Source of the DNA: Lepiota brunneoincarnata
Taxonomy: Eukaryota; Basidiomycota; Agaricomycetes; Agaricales; Agaricaceae
Assembly (NCBI GenBank): GCA_023014365.1
Contig: JAEBUN010000004.1
Coordinates: 1,240,001 to 1,304,000, forward strand
DNA: 64,000 nucleotides
Reading direction: 5' to 3'
Every line of letters begins with the position of its first letter. The stretch's first letter is position 1. Under the pieces are notes generated by a model. It did no database searches. It saw nothing but the letters and a program-made list of their open reading frames with translations, and had not been told where the DNA came from. The translations under genes and the position numbers were made by a program. Below are positions 11,982 to 23,584 of the stretch, piece after piece.

Positions 11982-14900
11982 TCAAAGACACTCCACTCGC
12001 ACGAGACTCTCCAGCTCTTTGAACATAACCTCGTCCTGGCCAACTTCCCTCGTCATTAAAATATCCCAGGCGACCTCCCGATGGCCACCAAGCAGGCCTG
12101 TCCCGCTCTCTGCAACACTATCGCTCGAGTCCGCAAACCCCATTCCAAACGCTAGGGTTGCTGTTGGTGTCTCAGCGGTATCAAACAAATCGCCTTCGTC
12201 ATCGAGAACCTTCATTGTCTCGATCGCTCGGCGGGAGCAGATGGAAAACCACATTCGTAGTTCCGGGTTCGGATTCATCAGGAATTTTTGTATGAGTCTG
12301 AACATAACGCTCTTGAAGCCAATTTTGCGATCAGTCTTGAGCCGCTGTTTGAGGGAAGGGGGTGCCAAGAAAGATAAAGAATATAGGGACATAATCATCT
12401 TCTCCAAGTAGCTTAACCAAGCCTCACGTCCCAGTATTTGGAAGTCCGTGTCTGTTAGAGGAAGTCGATGGATCAAGGCTTCAAAGAATTGCCAAATGTG
12501 TGTTTTGGGTATTGTTTGGGCTAACGTTTGCCGGTTCACATCAGAGTGACTGAAGCGAGTGAACACTTCCAAGGCTGTATCAGCCAGCATTGGGGGCTTT
12601 GAGGACGCGAGTTGGGTCTGCCCTGTAAGCTGTATTGACGCAAACGGGGAGACAGCTTCGGTAGGGTCGACAAGGTAGGACGCCACTAGTTCAAATGCGC
12701 GCCTCGACATCCGAATCACTGAGGAATTTTGAGAAGAGGCAGGGGCGAGTGTGATGAAACCGGCGAGGTTAACAAGGGTGTGAAGGGTATCCTTGCGTAC
12801 TGAAACCAAATCTGAAAGGGAGAGTATTGGTGAGGCTGGAGCGGGTGAACCGTTGGTTTGGCGTATGTTACATAAGCGCAACATGGTGTCTATCAGCCTG
12901 TCGTGCCGGGACAGGAACGGCCAATTATCCGAAACAACAGAAAGATTCCGCAAAATGTTGACTATCGTGAGGATGTTATCTGCTGGCCGGGGGGTAGGTC
13001 CCGAAGCGAAGTTCTTGCATCCTTGATGGTTTTCAAGTGCGACAAACGGTTTGAGCTCCTCGTCATAGATTGCATTGAGGAGGTCACGGTGTGTAGTGAT
13101 TGGGGGCACCTCTTCCACGGGATCCGAAACACAGTCTTGGGATTCGCCGAACGCCTCTTCTTCTAAAAGATCAAGAACGTCATCGAAGAGATCGGGACAC
13201 TGGAAGATCGGGAACCCAGATCCTGGATTCTGACCACGCATTGTTGAAAGGATGGTAAAGGTGGTAAGGGCGTAGGATAATTCAGTTGGAAGTTTCGAAC
13301 GAATGGACATTCGGAGCCCTTCGATGTCGATCGTACCCCAGTCGTTGATGTCGCGCATGGGTCTTCTTTGGGGGACCGTGTTCCACTCATGGTCGATCAA
13401 CCTAAGATCCCGACCACCGTGCGTCTCTAGTTCGCGTCCCCAGGGAACATATTCGATCTTGCGTCTGAGGGGCTGGCGCATTCTTGATGGTCCGGAACTC
13501 TGAGCAAGTTGGGTTGCTTCGCTACTGGTCGAAGTCAACTTTAAAGAATAACAGGTGAGTGGGAATAACGGAGGCTGAGGAGGCAACTTACGGCATTGTT
13601 CTCGAGAGGGTCTGTGCTCAAGATGAGCGAAATGCACGGACTACCAGGACCATTTTCAACTCACCTGTCTTTTGTCTCGCTCGTTTACCATCTACATCTT
13701 CAATATCTAACTTTCGTTTGATACTCTGGATGTCACCATCCAACAGGTTCGGTTCTGTTGGATGGTTTATCCCCGGCTGTGGTGCAGATTGTGAAACGGA
13801 TCCCAAGGGAATAGTGTGCGACGGCAGCTGGGGATTGAGAGCAGAAGACCCTGGCCTCTGTTGGGGCGTCTGGGGCGTGTGGCTTGCTGGATTGGGGAAA
13901 TGGGAACCATTTGAGTTCGCCATAGGTCCTGACATGGGCTGTCCCACCAAGTTGGGTATCGGACCGCGCTGCATCTGATTGGAAACTGGTTGTACGCCAC
14001 TGGGAGGCATTCCACGAAGTTGGCCAGGCTGTCCCATTGGCATTTGCCTTGCTAGCTGTGCCTTGCGTTGTTGTTCCTGTATATTCTTCTTATAGAGGTC
14101 TTCGAACGGATAAAGGATAGCATTGTATATCTGCTCCAGCATCACGGCGACCGACGTGGAGCCATTGGCTTGCACTTGGGGAAATTCCTCCGGAAGGCCA
14201 AACTCAGCACATATTGCGGGCCATCCGTTATTTCCCTTGAGCTGGCATGTGGTCAGTCCAAAGAATGCGATGCAAATGGTATGTCACACACCGCCTGGGC
14301 TCCTCCATGCTGCATAGCAAGCCCCCAAAGCTTGAAAAGATTGACGTCTTGACCAGCGAGACGGAAAGAGCCGATGTCCGAGATCTCAATATACGACCAA
14401 GGCGAGGTGTTGGGATCGTAGTTGGGTGAAGGGACGCCGGTGAGAGATGGCGGAAGCGGGGCGTTCCGCTTGGCCATCACGTTCGCAAGGCCAGCTAAGA
14501 AACCCTGCTGGCGTTGCTTGAGGGAGGCCGCCTGGGCGGAAGGCTGTGACATGGGTGGGTCGAGGAAAGAAGTGTTGACAGCCGAGTTTGGGTTTGGTGG
14601 GACGCCATGATTATTCGGTAATTGGAAATTCGCATGTCCATTGACAGAAGCGGACAGGAGGTCGTGTTTCGAACTTGAATAGCCTGTAGGCGTAATTCCA
14701 CCGAGATATGGCCCCGAGCTTGTTCCGCCAGCAATAGGCATCGAAGGCGGGCGGCTGTTTGCTGCTATCCGGGCATGGCTGGCAGCGTTGAGAGCAGCCA
14801 TCTGCTTTGCTGCCTGGGAGGGGTCGAGGTTATTGAAGTACGGTGGATGATCAAAGGCGGCGTTTGTTGGCATGAACGAGACACCCGGCTGTTGAGGCTG

Positions 14901-15003
14901 CTGAATCTGCGTGCGGAGCTGTTGGGCATGTTGGGGGCTGTGATGGTGACGATGTGGGATAGAATGCAGAGACGGAGAGGGAATAAGGAGCGACTTACAG
15001 CAT
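11982..15003 (-). CDS. SWI1: SWI/SNF complex subunit SWI1 (ARID domain)
   Basis: Exons 15003-14999, 14937-14292, 14235-13665, 13611-13592 and 13538-11982 give 2799 nt, 932 aa, in one frame. An ARID/BRIGHT DNA-binding domain covers about residues 140-265: LAGLANVMAKRNAPLPP, then SFRLAGQDVNLFKLWGLAMQ, then NNGWPAICAEFGLPEEFPQV. A Gln/Asn/Pro-rich linker and a long helical C-terminal region follow. That region starts with the conserved KIEYVPWGRELETHGGRDLR block and is typical of fungal Swi1 / BAF250. The product is the ARID subunit of the nuclear SWI/SNF chromatin remodeller. Two exons are tiny: 5 nt carrying the start codon and 20 nt (13592-13611). The 5-nt start exon is an inference. If it is wrong, translation would begin at the Met before PTNAAF. 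The stop is 225 bp from the arrestin ATG on the same strand. Confidence 0.88.
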
Positions 15004-15309
15004 TTTTTATTGGCCGCACCGAGCCTGCGTGAAATATAAGTCCAACGCGCAAAACAACGCAGACATCCCCAATCAGGCGCTTCCACACGCACCCAACACA
15101 GTTCCTCTGAGAGCTACAGGTCGTACAACTCTCAGCTGCTCACTTTCCGGGTTTATCTACAAACACTATGATACTTTCCCTTCGTTCATTTCAAAATCCC
15201 CTTCGCCTCGCTCCTCAGATCCTTGCATGAGCAGCCCGAAGTGTGACCCTCCCGTAACTGTGTGACAACCGCTCAAAAGTTTCTCCCACACACTCGTACG
15301 CCAAACTCC

Positions 15310-15898
15310 ATGTCAGAAATCGATGATATCTTCGCCTTCAAAGCCAACACAAAGACAGCGCCCCCACCTCTGGCCACTGTCCCAAAAACGAAGAAAAGAA
15401 GAAAGAAGACATCCAGCTCGGATACAGTAGGAGAGCCAAGCAATGGTGAACTCCCTGTCTCATCCAAGAAGCATCCAATTCCGGAGACAATTGCAGATCC
15501 CTCGAGACAGTCGAGGAATACAAAGCGACGCAAAACAGACTCTGGTCCTACGACTACTGCAAGGCCGAAAAAATCCAGAGACAGCGAGGATACGAAAGGG
15601 GAGAAACTGTTCAAGGACTCACGGGGAATCGGGCCTCGTAAGTCCCTTTGCCCCTCCTTGAGACTGGCGATTTCGCTTACGCGATATACAGGGCGGAAGA
15701 CAGAAGAAGGTTGGAATATTTACAAGGAGGCCGAACTGAGGCTAAACACTGGAGGGGGTAAGCCAGCAAACACCCCTCGGTTTGGCCACTCTCATATGCT
15801 TTGCTTAGATACGCCCCTGTGTCCATTCGATTGCAATTGTTGTAAGTATATCCCAACCGGAGCTGCGATTGGTGTTGCTAACCTGGCCAGGTTTTTAA
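15310..15898 (+). CDS. DUF1764 family protein
   Basis: Exons 15310-15637, 15692-15757, 15809-15841 and 15891-15898 give 435 nt, 144 aa. The N-terminal two thirds are Lys/Arg/Ser-rich with nuclear-localisation-like clusters (KTKKRRKK, NTKRRK). The C-terminus carries the DUF1764 signature: RKTEEGWNIYKEAELRL, then the end block DTPLCPFDCNCCF before the stop. Every splice restores this signature, and the final exon is only 8 nt (last 2 bases of Cys, Phe, stop). The family is conserved in eukaryotes and has no firmly assigned role as far as I know. The basic N-terminus suggests a nuclear or nucleolar protein. The ATG is 306 bp from the divergent SWI1 start. Confidence 0.85.
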
Positions 15899-16004
15899 TA
15901 GACCTCTGTCATTGCCCTTAGAACTCGTACGGCAATACTCAATCTCTCCCCGCCATACCAAACGCTAGTCACTATCCCATTCCCAAACAACCTCATTGGA
16001 TTCT

Positions 16005-16316
16005 TTATTGTGGCGAGTGGCCTATTTTGACTTCAAACCGTGGCTGACCTGTTTCAAAGGTAATGTACAGCAGGACTGCAGCTGTGAAGCCGCCAAAATA
16101 TTCCCCAAGCCCTAAAGATAAGGAACGATTGACGCCCAACCACGGTGCACCTGCACAGAGTCTAACCGTTGTCGCGGAAAGTCCGACACACCAGGCATGA
16201 ATAGTAAGCAGACTGTGCATGAGACTTCTCTACCCCCCATTGTCCAGAACAAAACAAACGAGTGTTAGGCCTAGTCCATACTCATTGGCACTTTCGAAGC
16301 CTTCCGGGTTGCTCAT
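16005..16316 (-). CDS. possible small membrane protein
   Basis: The gap between the 3' ends of the DUF1764 and cyclin H genes holds a reverse-strand reading frame with two hydrophobic stretches (HAWCVGLSATTVRLCAGA and EYFGGFTAAVLLYITFE). It ends at a stop at 16005. An ATG at 16316 (MSNPEGFESANEYGLGLTL) can be joined to it through a 30-nt GT...AG segment at about 16259-16230, giving about 93 residues. The amino-acid composition looks protein-like, but I recognise no family. The intron is shorter than usual here. It could also be a chance open frame in the 3' UTR of cyclin H. Confidence 0.35.
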
Positions 16317-16471
16317 TCTACATCTGGGAGGTCAATAAGTAGCCTAGAAGGATTCCATTTCTTCTTGGAAGGATATGATCCCCGCATTCTTCCAGACAAT
16401 CGATACGTTAAAACACAAATGGAGACATGCAAGCACTATTTTATTACAAGGTTGGGAATTCGTTCTGTTGC

Positions 16472-17703
16472 TCAATCGTCGTCGTCATTTGAAATAGAAT
16501 TTTGGATTTCGTCTCCAAAGGGATCAGCATCCTCCTTCTGCATTTCGAGCACCTTTTTGCTACGCTTCTCCTCTGCCTTCCTCTCTTCCTCAGCCCGTTT
16601 CGCTAGATAGGCCTTGCTTCCAATAACCTTTTCTGGGTTCTTGCATATCCTCAGTCTTCGGTCAACTTCGCGTACTGCCTCAACATCTGGAGCGCGCCCC
16701 TCGTTAAGAATTATGAGCTTGATTGTTTCTATGACGGGAGGGAGTGTGTCAAGAGATAATTGAAGCGATGGTATTGCATTGGGTAGTAATTTTGACTGCG
16801 CCCATTTGAGAGCAAACTCTGGCGACACTAGCGAAAATGCTGCCAACGCTACTTGAGAAGGTGTATAAATGAGCTCTGCGTCAGTTAGCCGCGAAGCACG
16901 GGTATGAATGAGCGCAGCATCATAAACTGCTGTCGGGATATTTGCGGGGATATCTTGGAGATTCTGTACTAGCGTGAACCACAATGAGCAGCATTCTTCA
17001 GGACGAGTGGACTAACCTGTAAGTCTAACCAGATACCCCACAAGGCACGATGTACATGCCAAACCGAAAATTCGAAATTGAGACTCTGCGCCACAAGGAA
17101 TTCGAGGTCAAGCACATCAGAAGGTGTAGTTTTGGGGATATGCGATGTGTACGTTTCCAAGGAAATGGGGTTGTTGGTGGTTTTTGTGGCTAAGAAAAGC
17201 GCGGTGAGCCTGGGAGGTCGAACAATAAGAACACAAGCTGTGGAAATATATCGATGTGCCGTACATCACATTTTTTGGGTGCCAGTCCATAACAGTGTTC
17301 TTGAGGTAGAAACGCTTGAGATAGGAGACGGCTGTTGCCTCGACCTCTTCGGGAAACCTGAACATGGCACATAACTGCGATATTTTTGTGATGTATAGTT
17401 TCACAAGGAGGACCTCCTCGTCGGCATTCAGGAACGCAATATTTGCAGAAGAACCTGGCTAAAGCTAAGAGCTGAATGTTGGTAGTCCACGTCAACTATT
17501 GGCACCGATATCACCTTTTCGGCTTCAAAAGTGTTGCGAATGGCAGCAATTGCAGCCTCGTTGAGAGTAGCACGTATTCGTGCCAGGCCCTCGGGTGAAT
17601 AACGCCAGTAGCGGAACTGTGTACTGGCCTCGTACAACGACTGCCGTTGTTGCGGATCTATTGGATCGAGGTCTGTTGGAGCGTCGGATGGCTTGAGCGA
17701 CAT
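16472..17703 (-). CDS. CCL1: cyclin H (TFIIH kinase module cyclin)
   Basis: Exons 17703-17515, 17458-17265, 17209-17017 and 16963-16472 give 1068 nt, 355 aa. The N-terminus YEASTQFRYWRYSPEGLARI is characteristic of cyclin H / Ccl1 / Mcs2. The first cyclin box follows (EEVLLVKLYITKISQLCAMF, then ATAVSYLKRFYLKNTVMDWH, then LTALFLATKT). DLEFLVAQSLNFEFSVWHVH comes next, and then a second cyclin fold (TDAELIYTPSQVALAAFSLV). Cyclin H pairs with CDK7/Kin28 in TFIIK, which phosphorylates the RNA polymerase II C-terminal domain. The C-terminus is charged and ends in a run of Asp. A TCACGTGA palindrome lies 114-121 bp upstream of the start. The gene is divergent from the secreted-protein gene at 18077. 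Confidence 0.93.
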
Positions 17704-18076
17704 GAGACGAGATATTCAGGTCTTTGCTTTAGCTAGCGGTCTTGCGTCCGTTCACTGTTCAACGTTGAGCGATCTCGAAGCGACACCATCGAAATCTCGG
17801 AAGTAGTAGGCAGTGCTCACGTGATGATGGACGGCGTTAGCAACAGACAGAATTGTAGATCGATTCCCTGTGGAAGACTGAGAAAACCCCTTTGTCATCG
17901 CGAGCCATGTATCCTCCACCACCCTCAACTCCTGCTCAATGTTTTCACTGACGAGCTCGGTGACCACACCCCGATCTTCGCCTCTAACCACTCTATCTGA
18001 GGTGCTGCTGGCCCACGCTCTCGCGATGCCACAGCGAATGACTCAACTACATCTAAAATCCCCTGCACTTGAGCGA

Positions 18077-19248
18077 ATGTCGCTTTATGTGGCATACCTC
18101 ATCGCATTTCTCTCTCTCATTTCCACCTGCTCCGCACAGGCCACTATTAATGGCCAGACTTATACCAATGGACTGTCAATCATTAACGCTCCCGCCCCAA
18201 GATCGTGAGCCCAACTCTGCTACTGTCTTGCCTCTTTGTTTACAGATGTCGGCAGCGAGCATCATGCCGGTAGCAACTTGCCCATCTCGATAGAAGTCCG
18301 TACCTACTCATGTCATGTTGCTTATCTCTGACTTACTAGTTACGTTAGGTCTCGGGCAATGGAAAACTTCCATTCACCGCGCTTACACCTGGTTCAGGGC
18401 TTGCGTCGAGCTATGAACTCTTGGAAATATATCTTGTGTCGCCTCAGACACAACTAAACCTCACAGTTTCCTCTGGAACCGATTTACTCACCCATGAAAG
18501 CGGCACTGTGCGCCATCATGATTTTTCCATACCGTCCTGCGTCCCCAGCGGCCAATATAATGTGAGTGTCTCTCCATCTTGTGCATTCGTCATTTATCGA
18601 CATCCCATTCAGTTGACGTTTTATGAGACATCCTTCATCAACAGTGTGCCCTGCTTCGTCATCACCCCTATCCCGATATCCATACTGAACAATGCCGAAT
18701 CTCGTCCAACTTGCACCAATGGGAATAACGATCTTCAACCGGAACCTCAGCCTTCCTCTGACTATGGCCGGCTGCCTTTTGATCCAAATCAACAAATCGT
18801 GATTAGTACAGGTCCCCTCGTGCGAGGTGTGCCCGCGACACAAACTCGCAACTCTGGTGGCCACACAACTGATACCTTGATAGCAACCAGCACCTCCCCG
18901 AACGACGCGTCTTCTCCGACCCCACAACCTGATGGATCATCTAGACCTTCGGGTTCTGTAACCTTGGTTATCGTATCTCAAGTGATAACAATCAGTGCCA
19001 ATGCCCAGGGCGAACCCATAACTACAAGGTCAGCCGTTCCCTCACTTGACATGGTTGATGCCTTAGCTCATGGACTTCCTTCCAGTTACATGACTACTCG
19101 TACGACCACTGTGCCGATGAGCACACAAGATAGCACTGGCTTTATACCCATTAATGCAGGTACAGCATTCCTTGACCATTCCACATATACCCTTATCTCT
19201 ATTGTCATTGTATCTTGGGCAATCGCCCTCGCTTTGGGGACAGATTAG
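18077..19248 (+). CDS. secreted / GPI-anchored Ser-Thr-rich surface protein
   Basis: Exons 18077-18204, 18256-18295, 18349-18561 and 18613-19248 give 1017 nt, 338 aa. Residues 1-22 form a clean signal peptide (MSLYVAYLIAFLSLISTCSA, cleavage before QATING). The folded part of about 150 residues contains LEIYLVSPQTQLNLTVSSG and four or five Cys, so disulfides are likely. The second half is Ser/Thr/Pro-rich, suited to O-glycosylation. The last about 20 residues are hydrophobic (STYTLISIVIVSWAIALALG), as for GPI attachment. I do not recognise a named domain. The protein probably sits at the cell wall or plasma membrane. The start was chosen because the signal peptide begins exactly there, although the open frame extends further upstream. 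Confidence 0.75.
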
Positions 19249-19843
19249 AGACTTCGAAATAAATACTACAATATTACTTCCTAGCGTTTGACAACCATGA
19301 ATCATTTGTCTGATGCTTGACGACAGAGGCTTGTGCTCTTTGAATTTACTGCTTTCATGCCATATACAGTCTCCATGACGACGGAGTACCGGACAACTCC
19401 ATTCAGTATTGACGTCAAGCATATAGAAGAAAACTCGAAGGGAACTCGACAGGATAGGTGAACTGATGACAACAATATGTCAAAAAAAAAAAGTCATTTC
19501 TGGTCAGTGTTCCGGGTGCTGTCTAACAAGGGGTCCCAAAACACAGCAACCAGCTTTTCAAAGCAAGTCTGCAACGACATCGGCGCCCGTACTCGGGAGT
19601 AGCTTTTGAATAGAGGTGCTCAAGGGTCCAAGTGCAGCCCTGGCAGCCCCAGAGCTTGGGAGCTACGCACCAGCCGATCCATAGGCCACCCTGAAGCAGC
19701 ACAAGGTAGGAAAAAGTAACGTCATTCAGTAGCCGATGTAAACATGCGATTAATTCTTCGGCCAGGAAGATTCTGGGAATAGTTGTGGGACCCAGGATCA
19801 CCCAACGCCTTGGTTGAGAGACGCCGCTGCGAATGACAAGAAT
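19249..19843. other. intergenic, no gene seen
   Basis: This stretch lies between two converging 3' ends (secreted protein and adenylate kinase 6). It contains a short A-run near 19483. A reverse-strand open frame (19523-19801) has no recognisable family and no supporting splice structure. I see nothing else. Confidence 0.5.
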
Positions 19844-20499
19844 CTACTCCTCGCCACCTGAACGATTTTTTTTCCATATGTTGATCCATTCCACGATCCT
19901 AGACACATTAGATTCAAGATCTTCCGTCGTCTCGCTCTGCAGCTCGACGATGATTTCAGTAGGATAGGAAGACCGTGCCTCCTCCAGGACCACCTGCATT
20001 ATTTCAGCCTCGTTGTTCTCTTGGATCTTCTTAAGAGTATATCCTCTATAAACATGCGAAGCGTCAGATCGAGCCCATTGACGAAACGACATCCAACTGC
20101 TGACCTCATCTCTAATCGTTCCCATACTTTTGTGTGATTGCACCTTAGAACTATGACGAGATCGGGCCACCTTTCTGGAAAGATGTCACAGGTATGCCAG
20201 TCCAGAATGACGCCTCCTTCTGCAACAATCGGCTCCAACTCGTCAAGCAACTACGCTGTGATTAGGCGGCCGATACACTACGGAGTTTTGCTTGGAAAAA
20301 CCTTATCCTCGTCGACTGTGTAACTCTGCCACTCCTCATCGAACTCATGGTAGAGCTCTTTCTCTTTTGCCCACTGCCCGACGTTTATGTGTTTCAAGGG
20401 GACTGGTGATTCGCTTGCTAACAACTGTGCATGAGTCGACTTCCCAGTTCCGGGTGTCCCTGTGATGACAATCACAGGACCTTTTTGTTGTGTATTCAT
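19844..20499 (-). CDS. FAP7: adenylate kinase isoenzyme 6 (Fap7/hCINAP)
   Basis: Exons 20499-20302, 20250-20105 and 20045-19844 give 546 nt, 181 aa, a normal length for the family. The P-loop GTPGTGKSTHAQLL is near residue 14. The family block LEPIVAEGGVILDWHTCDIF and FPERWPDLVIVLRCNHTKVW follow. The LID region reads RLEMRGYTLKKIQENNEAEI and is assembled across the second intron. AK6/Fap7 is a nuclear NTPase/adenylate kinase. It works with uS11 in late 40S ribosome maturation, cleaving 20S to 18S rRNA. The C-terminal acidic/basic tail KKNRSGGEE ends at the stop. Confidence 0.94.
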
Positions 20500-21328
20500 C
20501 TAACATAGAATGGATTGGTCAGTTGCGACTGTTCGTTGATTATCTCAATCCCTACCTACCTGAGGGTGAGAGGGAATTCAAAGAACAAATATAAAATAAA
20601 AACCCGCATCGACAAATCGAGTCGATCAATGCGCCGATTGGGTGCGTTCGCATGCTCCGTTTGGTTGCTACCTCTCACCCGATCTGTCTTCGCCCGGGCC
20701 ATTGCCCACTCTCCGACGTTTGTGTCCTCGATGGGTCTCGACAATCGATCTGGGGAATTCGTTTGAAAACGCCCGACCGTCGATTCTTTTGATTCCCGGC
20801 TCTAAGCTGATCAAGGAGGACACTGCCGGAGAGTAACCTTCAGGGCCGTGTGGTCAGGAATGCGCCGCCCCTCCTATTTCCTACCCACCACAAGGAGCAT
20901 GGTAGTAGGGGATTCCAATTTATGGAAAGCCTCTGTGTGCATGGCCTGATTCTCGCTGGCAACGACTGGAATACGATGAGATCAATCGTCAAGCCGGGGG
21001 ACCGTATCCCAAATTGACTCCGCGAGGACTGGTAACTGGTGGACCTGCAGGCACCCCTTGGTGACCCAGAGCTCATTTTGGCGACAGCGGATGGCAGGTG
21101 CCGGCACCCGTGGGGAAGGGCCGTGTACTTTTGTAGTCTTGTCGAGTTTGATATGTCAGTGTTGACGTGTGATCAGAACTACATCAGGTGTCTCCAGTAA
21201 TTGGCCACATATCCTTCTCATCCACCTGAACCATTCCGTCCGCCGTGCAGTAATGGTCACCTCCCGGAGAGGACTTTGATTTGCTCATTTTTTTCACTCA
21301 ATCTCAACTTCAACACACTCTTTTTACT
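20500..21328. other. intergenic, upstream of 7TM gene
   Basis: This is about 830 bp without a supported gene. Open frames on both strands are short and carry no recognisable family. It presumably holds the promoters of Fap7 (left) and the 7TM gene (right). No clear TATA box or other motif was seen. Confidence 0.5.
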
Positions 21329-23498
21329 ATGCACTTGGCATCGGAAGAACAGAGCAACCTTCACGGCTTTGCAACCCGCCCTTCACTCGGTACCATCGTG
21401 GTTCCGACCCCCACTATCGCACTCGCTCCCTCTGTACATCAGTTCCAACCCCGGAATACCCCTCCCCCCACTTGCTGTTCGCCTAACCAAGTCATCATCG
21501 AGCTCTCCACCACCGTAATCATCAATGACTACCAACGCTTTTACTCGATGGACATCAACTCCTTCATTCCGACCTACTTCCCAACAGACGATGGTTCGCT
21601 TATAACACCCGCATTGACGGATGATCTCTGGGATGCCAACCTGAATCTTATGCTCACTGCAGCCTTCGCAATGCTATTTATCCGGAACATCGCCGTTGCT
21701 ATAGATTACCTGCGGAGAGGAAAGATGAAGAATAAGACTCTGTTTTATCTTCTTCTCCTCAGCCAGGCTCTTGCACCGGCCAGCTTTGTTCCTTCCTTGC
21801 TTTCCTTTTTCAACCAATACATAAGCTGCACCGCGTAAGCCCATGTCTTATTATTAGAGACAATAGCTCAGCCATCTCCGTTGGCAGCGTTATCGTCTTG
21901 TCGGCAACTACGGGATCAGTAGCGTTGGCGATACTTGTAAGATTTACAACTACTTACAACTCGCCCAGAATCGCACTTAACGATCAGCGATCTAGCTCAC
22001 TGGAATTCTCGGTATCAAGGCATACAAGTGTATGAACAACTCTAAAACAGTTGCCGCAATTATTACAGTCCTCGAACTGGGTCATGCGGCATTCGTAGTC
22101 CTTGATGCTATAGCAATTCGTGGGGCCCGCCGCATCGCTGGTAAACTCCATCATTGGTCACAACTGGTGGCTTTTACTCATTTGGGAAACAGGGAGTTGT
22201 TTACGCACAAGCGACTTGCGCTATACTCGAATATCAGCGGCTATTCAAATGGCAGAGTGTTGTTTTATGATGTTTTGCTGTGCGTTACGCCAGTCCAGTT
22301 CCATGACTACGATACTAAGTCGGTTGAAAATGTTAGTTGTATATACGTGTATCAAATACCGGAAAACTCCTGGTGCGTTAGGAAGGATTTCCCTCCGGAT
22401 GTCTATGGAGGAGCATCCGTTCGACGCTCGGGGTGCTGAAAATCAAGGAGAAGCTCGGATGGAAGGTGGGCACACTTTCCAAAGGGTCTATGTTCATAAA
22501 CTTATGCGGAAATAGCTGGAAACTTGGGTGACTTCCCCCAGCATGATATGCCAAACGAGAAGATCACCCCGTCAATCGGAAGCTCGGCCCATGCTCGCCC
22601 GCGATCCTCCATTGTCCTGATATCATCAGAGCGGCCGATGAATCACCCTGGCAGCGTTCGAAGTCATGCTCGTAAATCAATGGCTTCATCCTTCAGTCGG
22701 CTGAGCAAGTTGTTATCGAATATGGCGAGCCTCAGAAAGGTGATGCGGGACGAGGTGGGCAACCTCTTGTACTCTACGAATTTTGAAATGAATTTATTGG
22801 CAGTTGATGTATACCTGCACCATTACGGTGGTAACCACTTTTGCCCTTGTCTTCTCCTTCGCCGGAGTCAATGTCAGCAACGGGCTGAGCGTCACCGGCT
22901 GGGTAGCCCTTACTTGTTGGTCTTCCCTCTAATTTACGTCCGATGAGCAAAAAGCTGAAACATTACAGGGGGGCTTGTGTCTGTGCTCATAATCCACAGC
23001 TCTAGCCGTGTTGTCCGGCGGCACGAGCGGGAGGCCTTGGTGCGGTTTACAGCACCGGGAACTATTTCTCGTGCTGCCCTAGCTACGCCAAGGTTGGGTC
23101 GGCCAAGTGATTTCTGGCTCTCAACGAGTTCACCTCAAATGCGGAACCAAAGAGACACTCGAACTTCTGAGATTACTGAGCAAAGTGACCCGTTCTCAGA
23201 CAGACAACAAGAACGACGGTTGTCCTCTCAATCAGGGATCACTTCTTCCACCGCATCGAATCCTTCCTCACCATTTGTGGAAATCACGAGTTCTCATGAT
23301 CCAGCGGCGCTACCTCCATCTGCCTGCGAGTTGGGTTTCCCGACAGAATCTGGACGCGTAACTCCTGTTGTGGCCCATGAGAGCACGGAGAGTATCCTTC
23401 AGAAAATTTCACAGCAATGGCTCCTGGAAAAAAACACGGAATCCCAACATTCTGCGACAGGCGCGGAGGGGAGTGATGAAAAGTCAATTCATTTGTGA
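21329..23498 (+). CDS. orphan seven-transmembrane protein (basidiomycete type)
   Basis: Reading across short introns gives about seven hydrophobic segments: LNLMLTAAFAMLFIRNIAVA, LFYLLLLSQALAPASFVPSL, ISVGSVIVLSATTGSVALAI, VAAIITVLELGHAAFVVLDA, IQMAECCFMMFCC, LMYTCTITVVTTFALVFSFA and GLVSVLIIHSSS. Clear introns lie near 21940-21995, 22142-22190, 22761-22809 and 22921-22968. The first intron after 21836 looks unusually short (about 32 nt) and is uncertain, as is the region 22330-22560. A long Ser-rich cytoplasmic tail follows the last segment (RRHEREALVRF to the stop at 23498). The topology suggests a receptor-like membrane protein. I recognise no named GPCR class. The start is the Met before HLASEEQSNLHG, and a Met further in (MDINSF) is possible. 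Confidence 0.68.
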
Positions 23499-23584
23499 TC
23501 AGCCAGTTTGAGCGATATTCACAAAGTAGCTACTCCTTATCTCATATAAATTCTCACGCCTGAATCAATCTCGGTCTGTAACAC

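Noticed and set aside
19523..19801. Reverse-strand open frame downstream of adenylate kinase 6
   Set aside because: It is Trp/Cys-rich without domain features, and lies in the likely 3' UTR of the converging genes.
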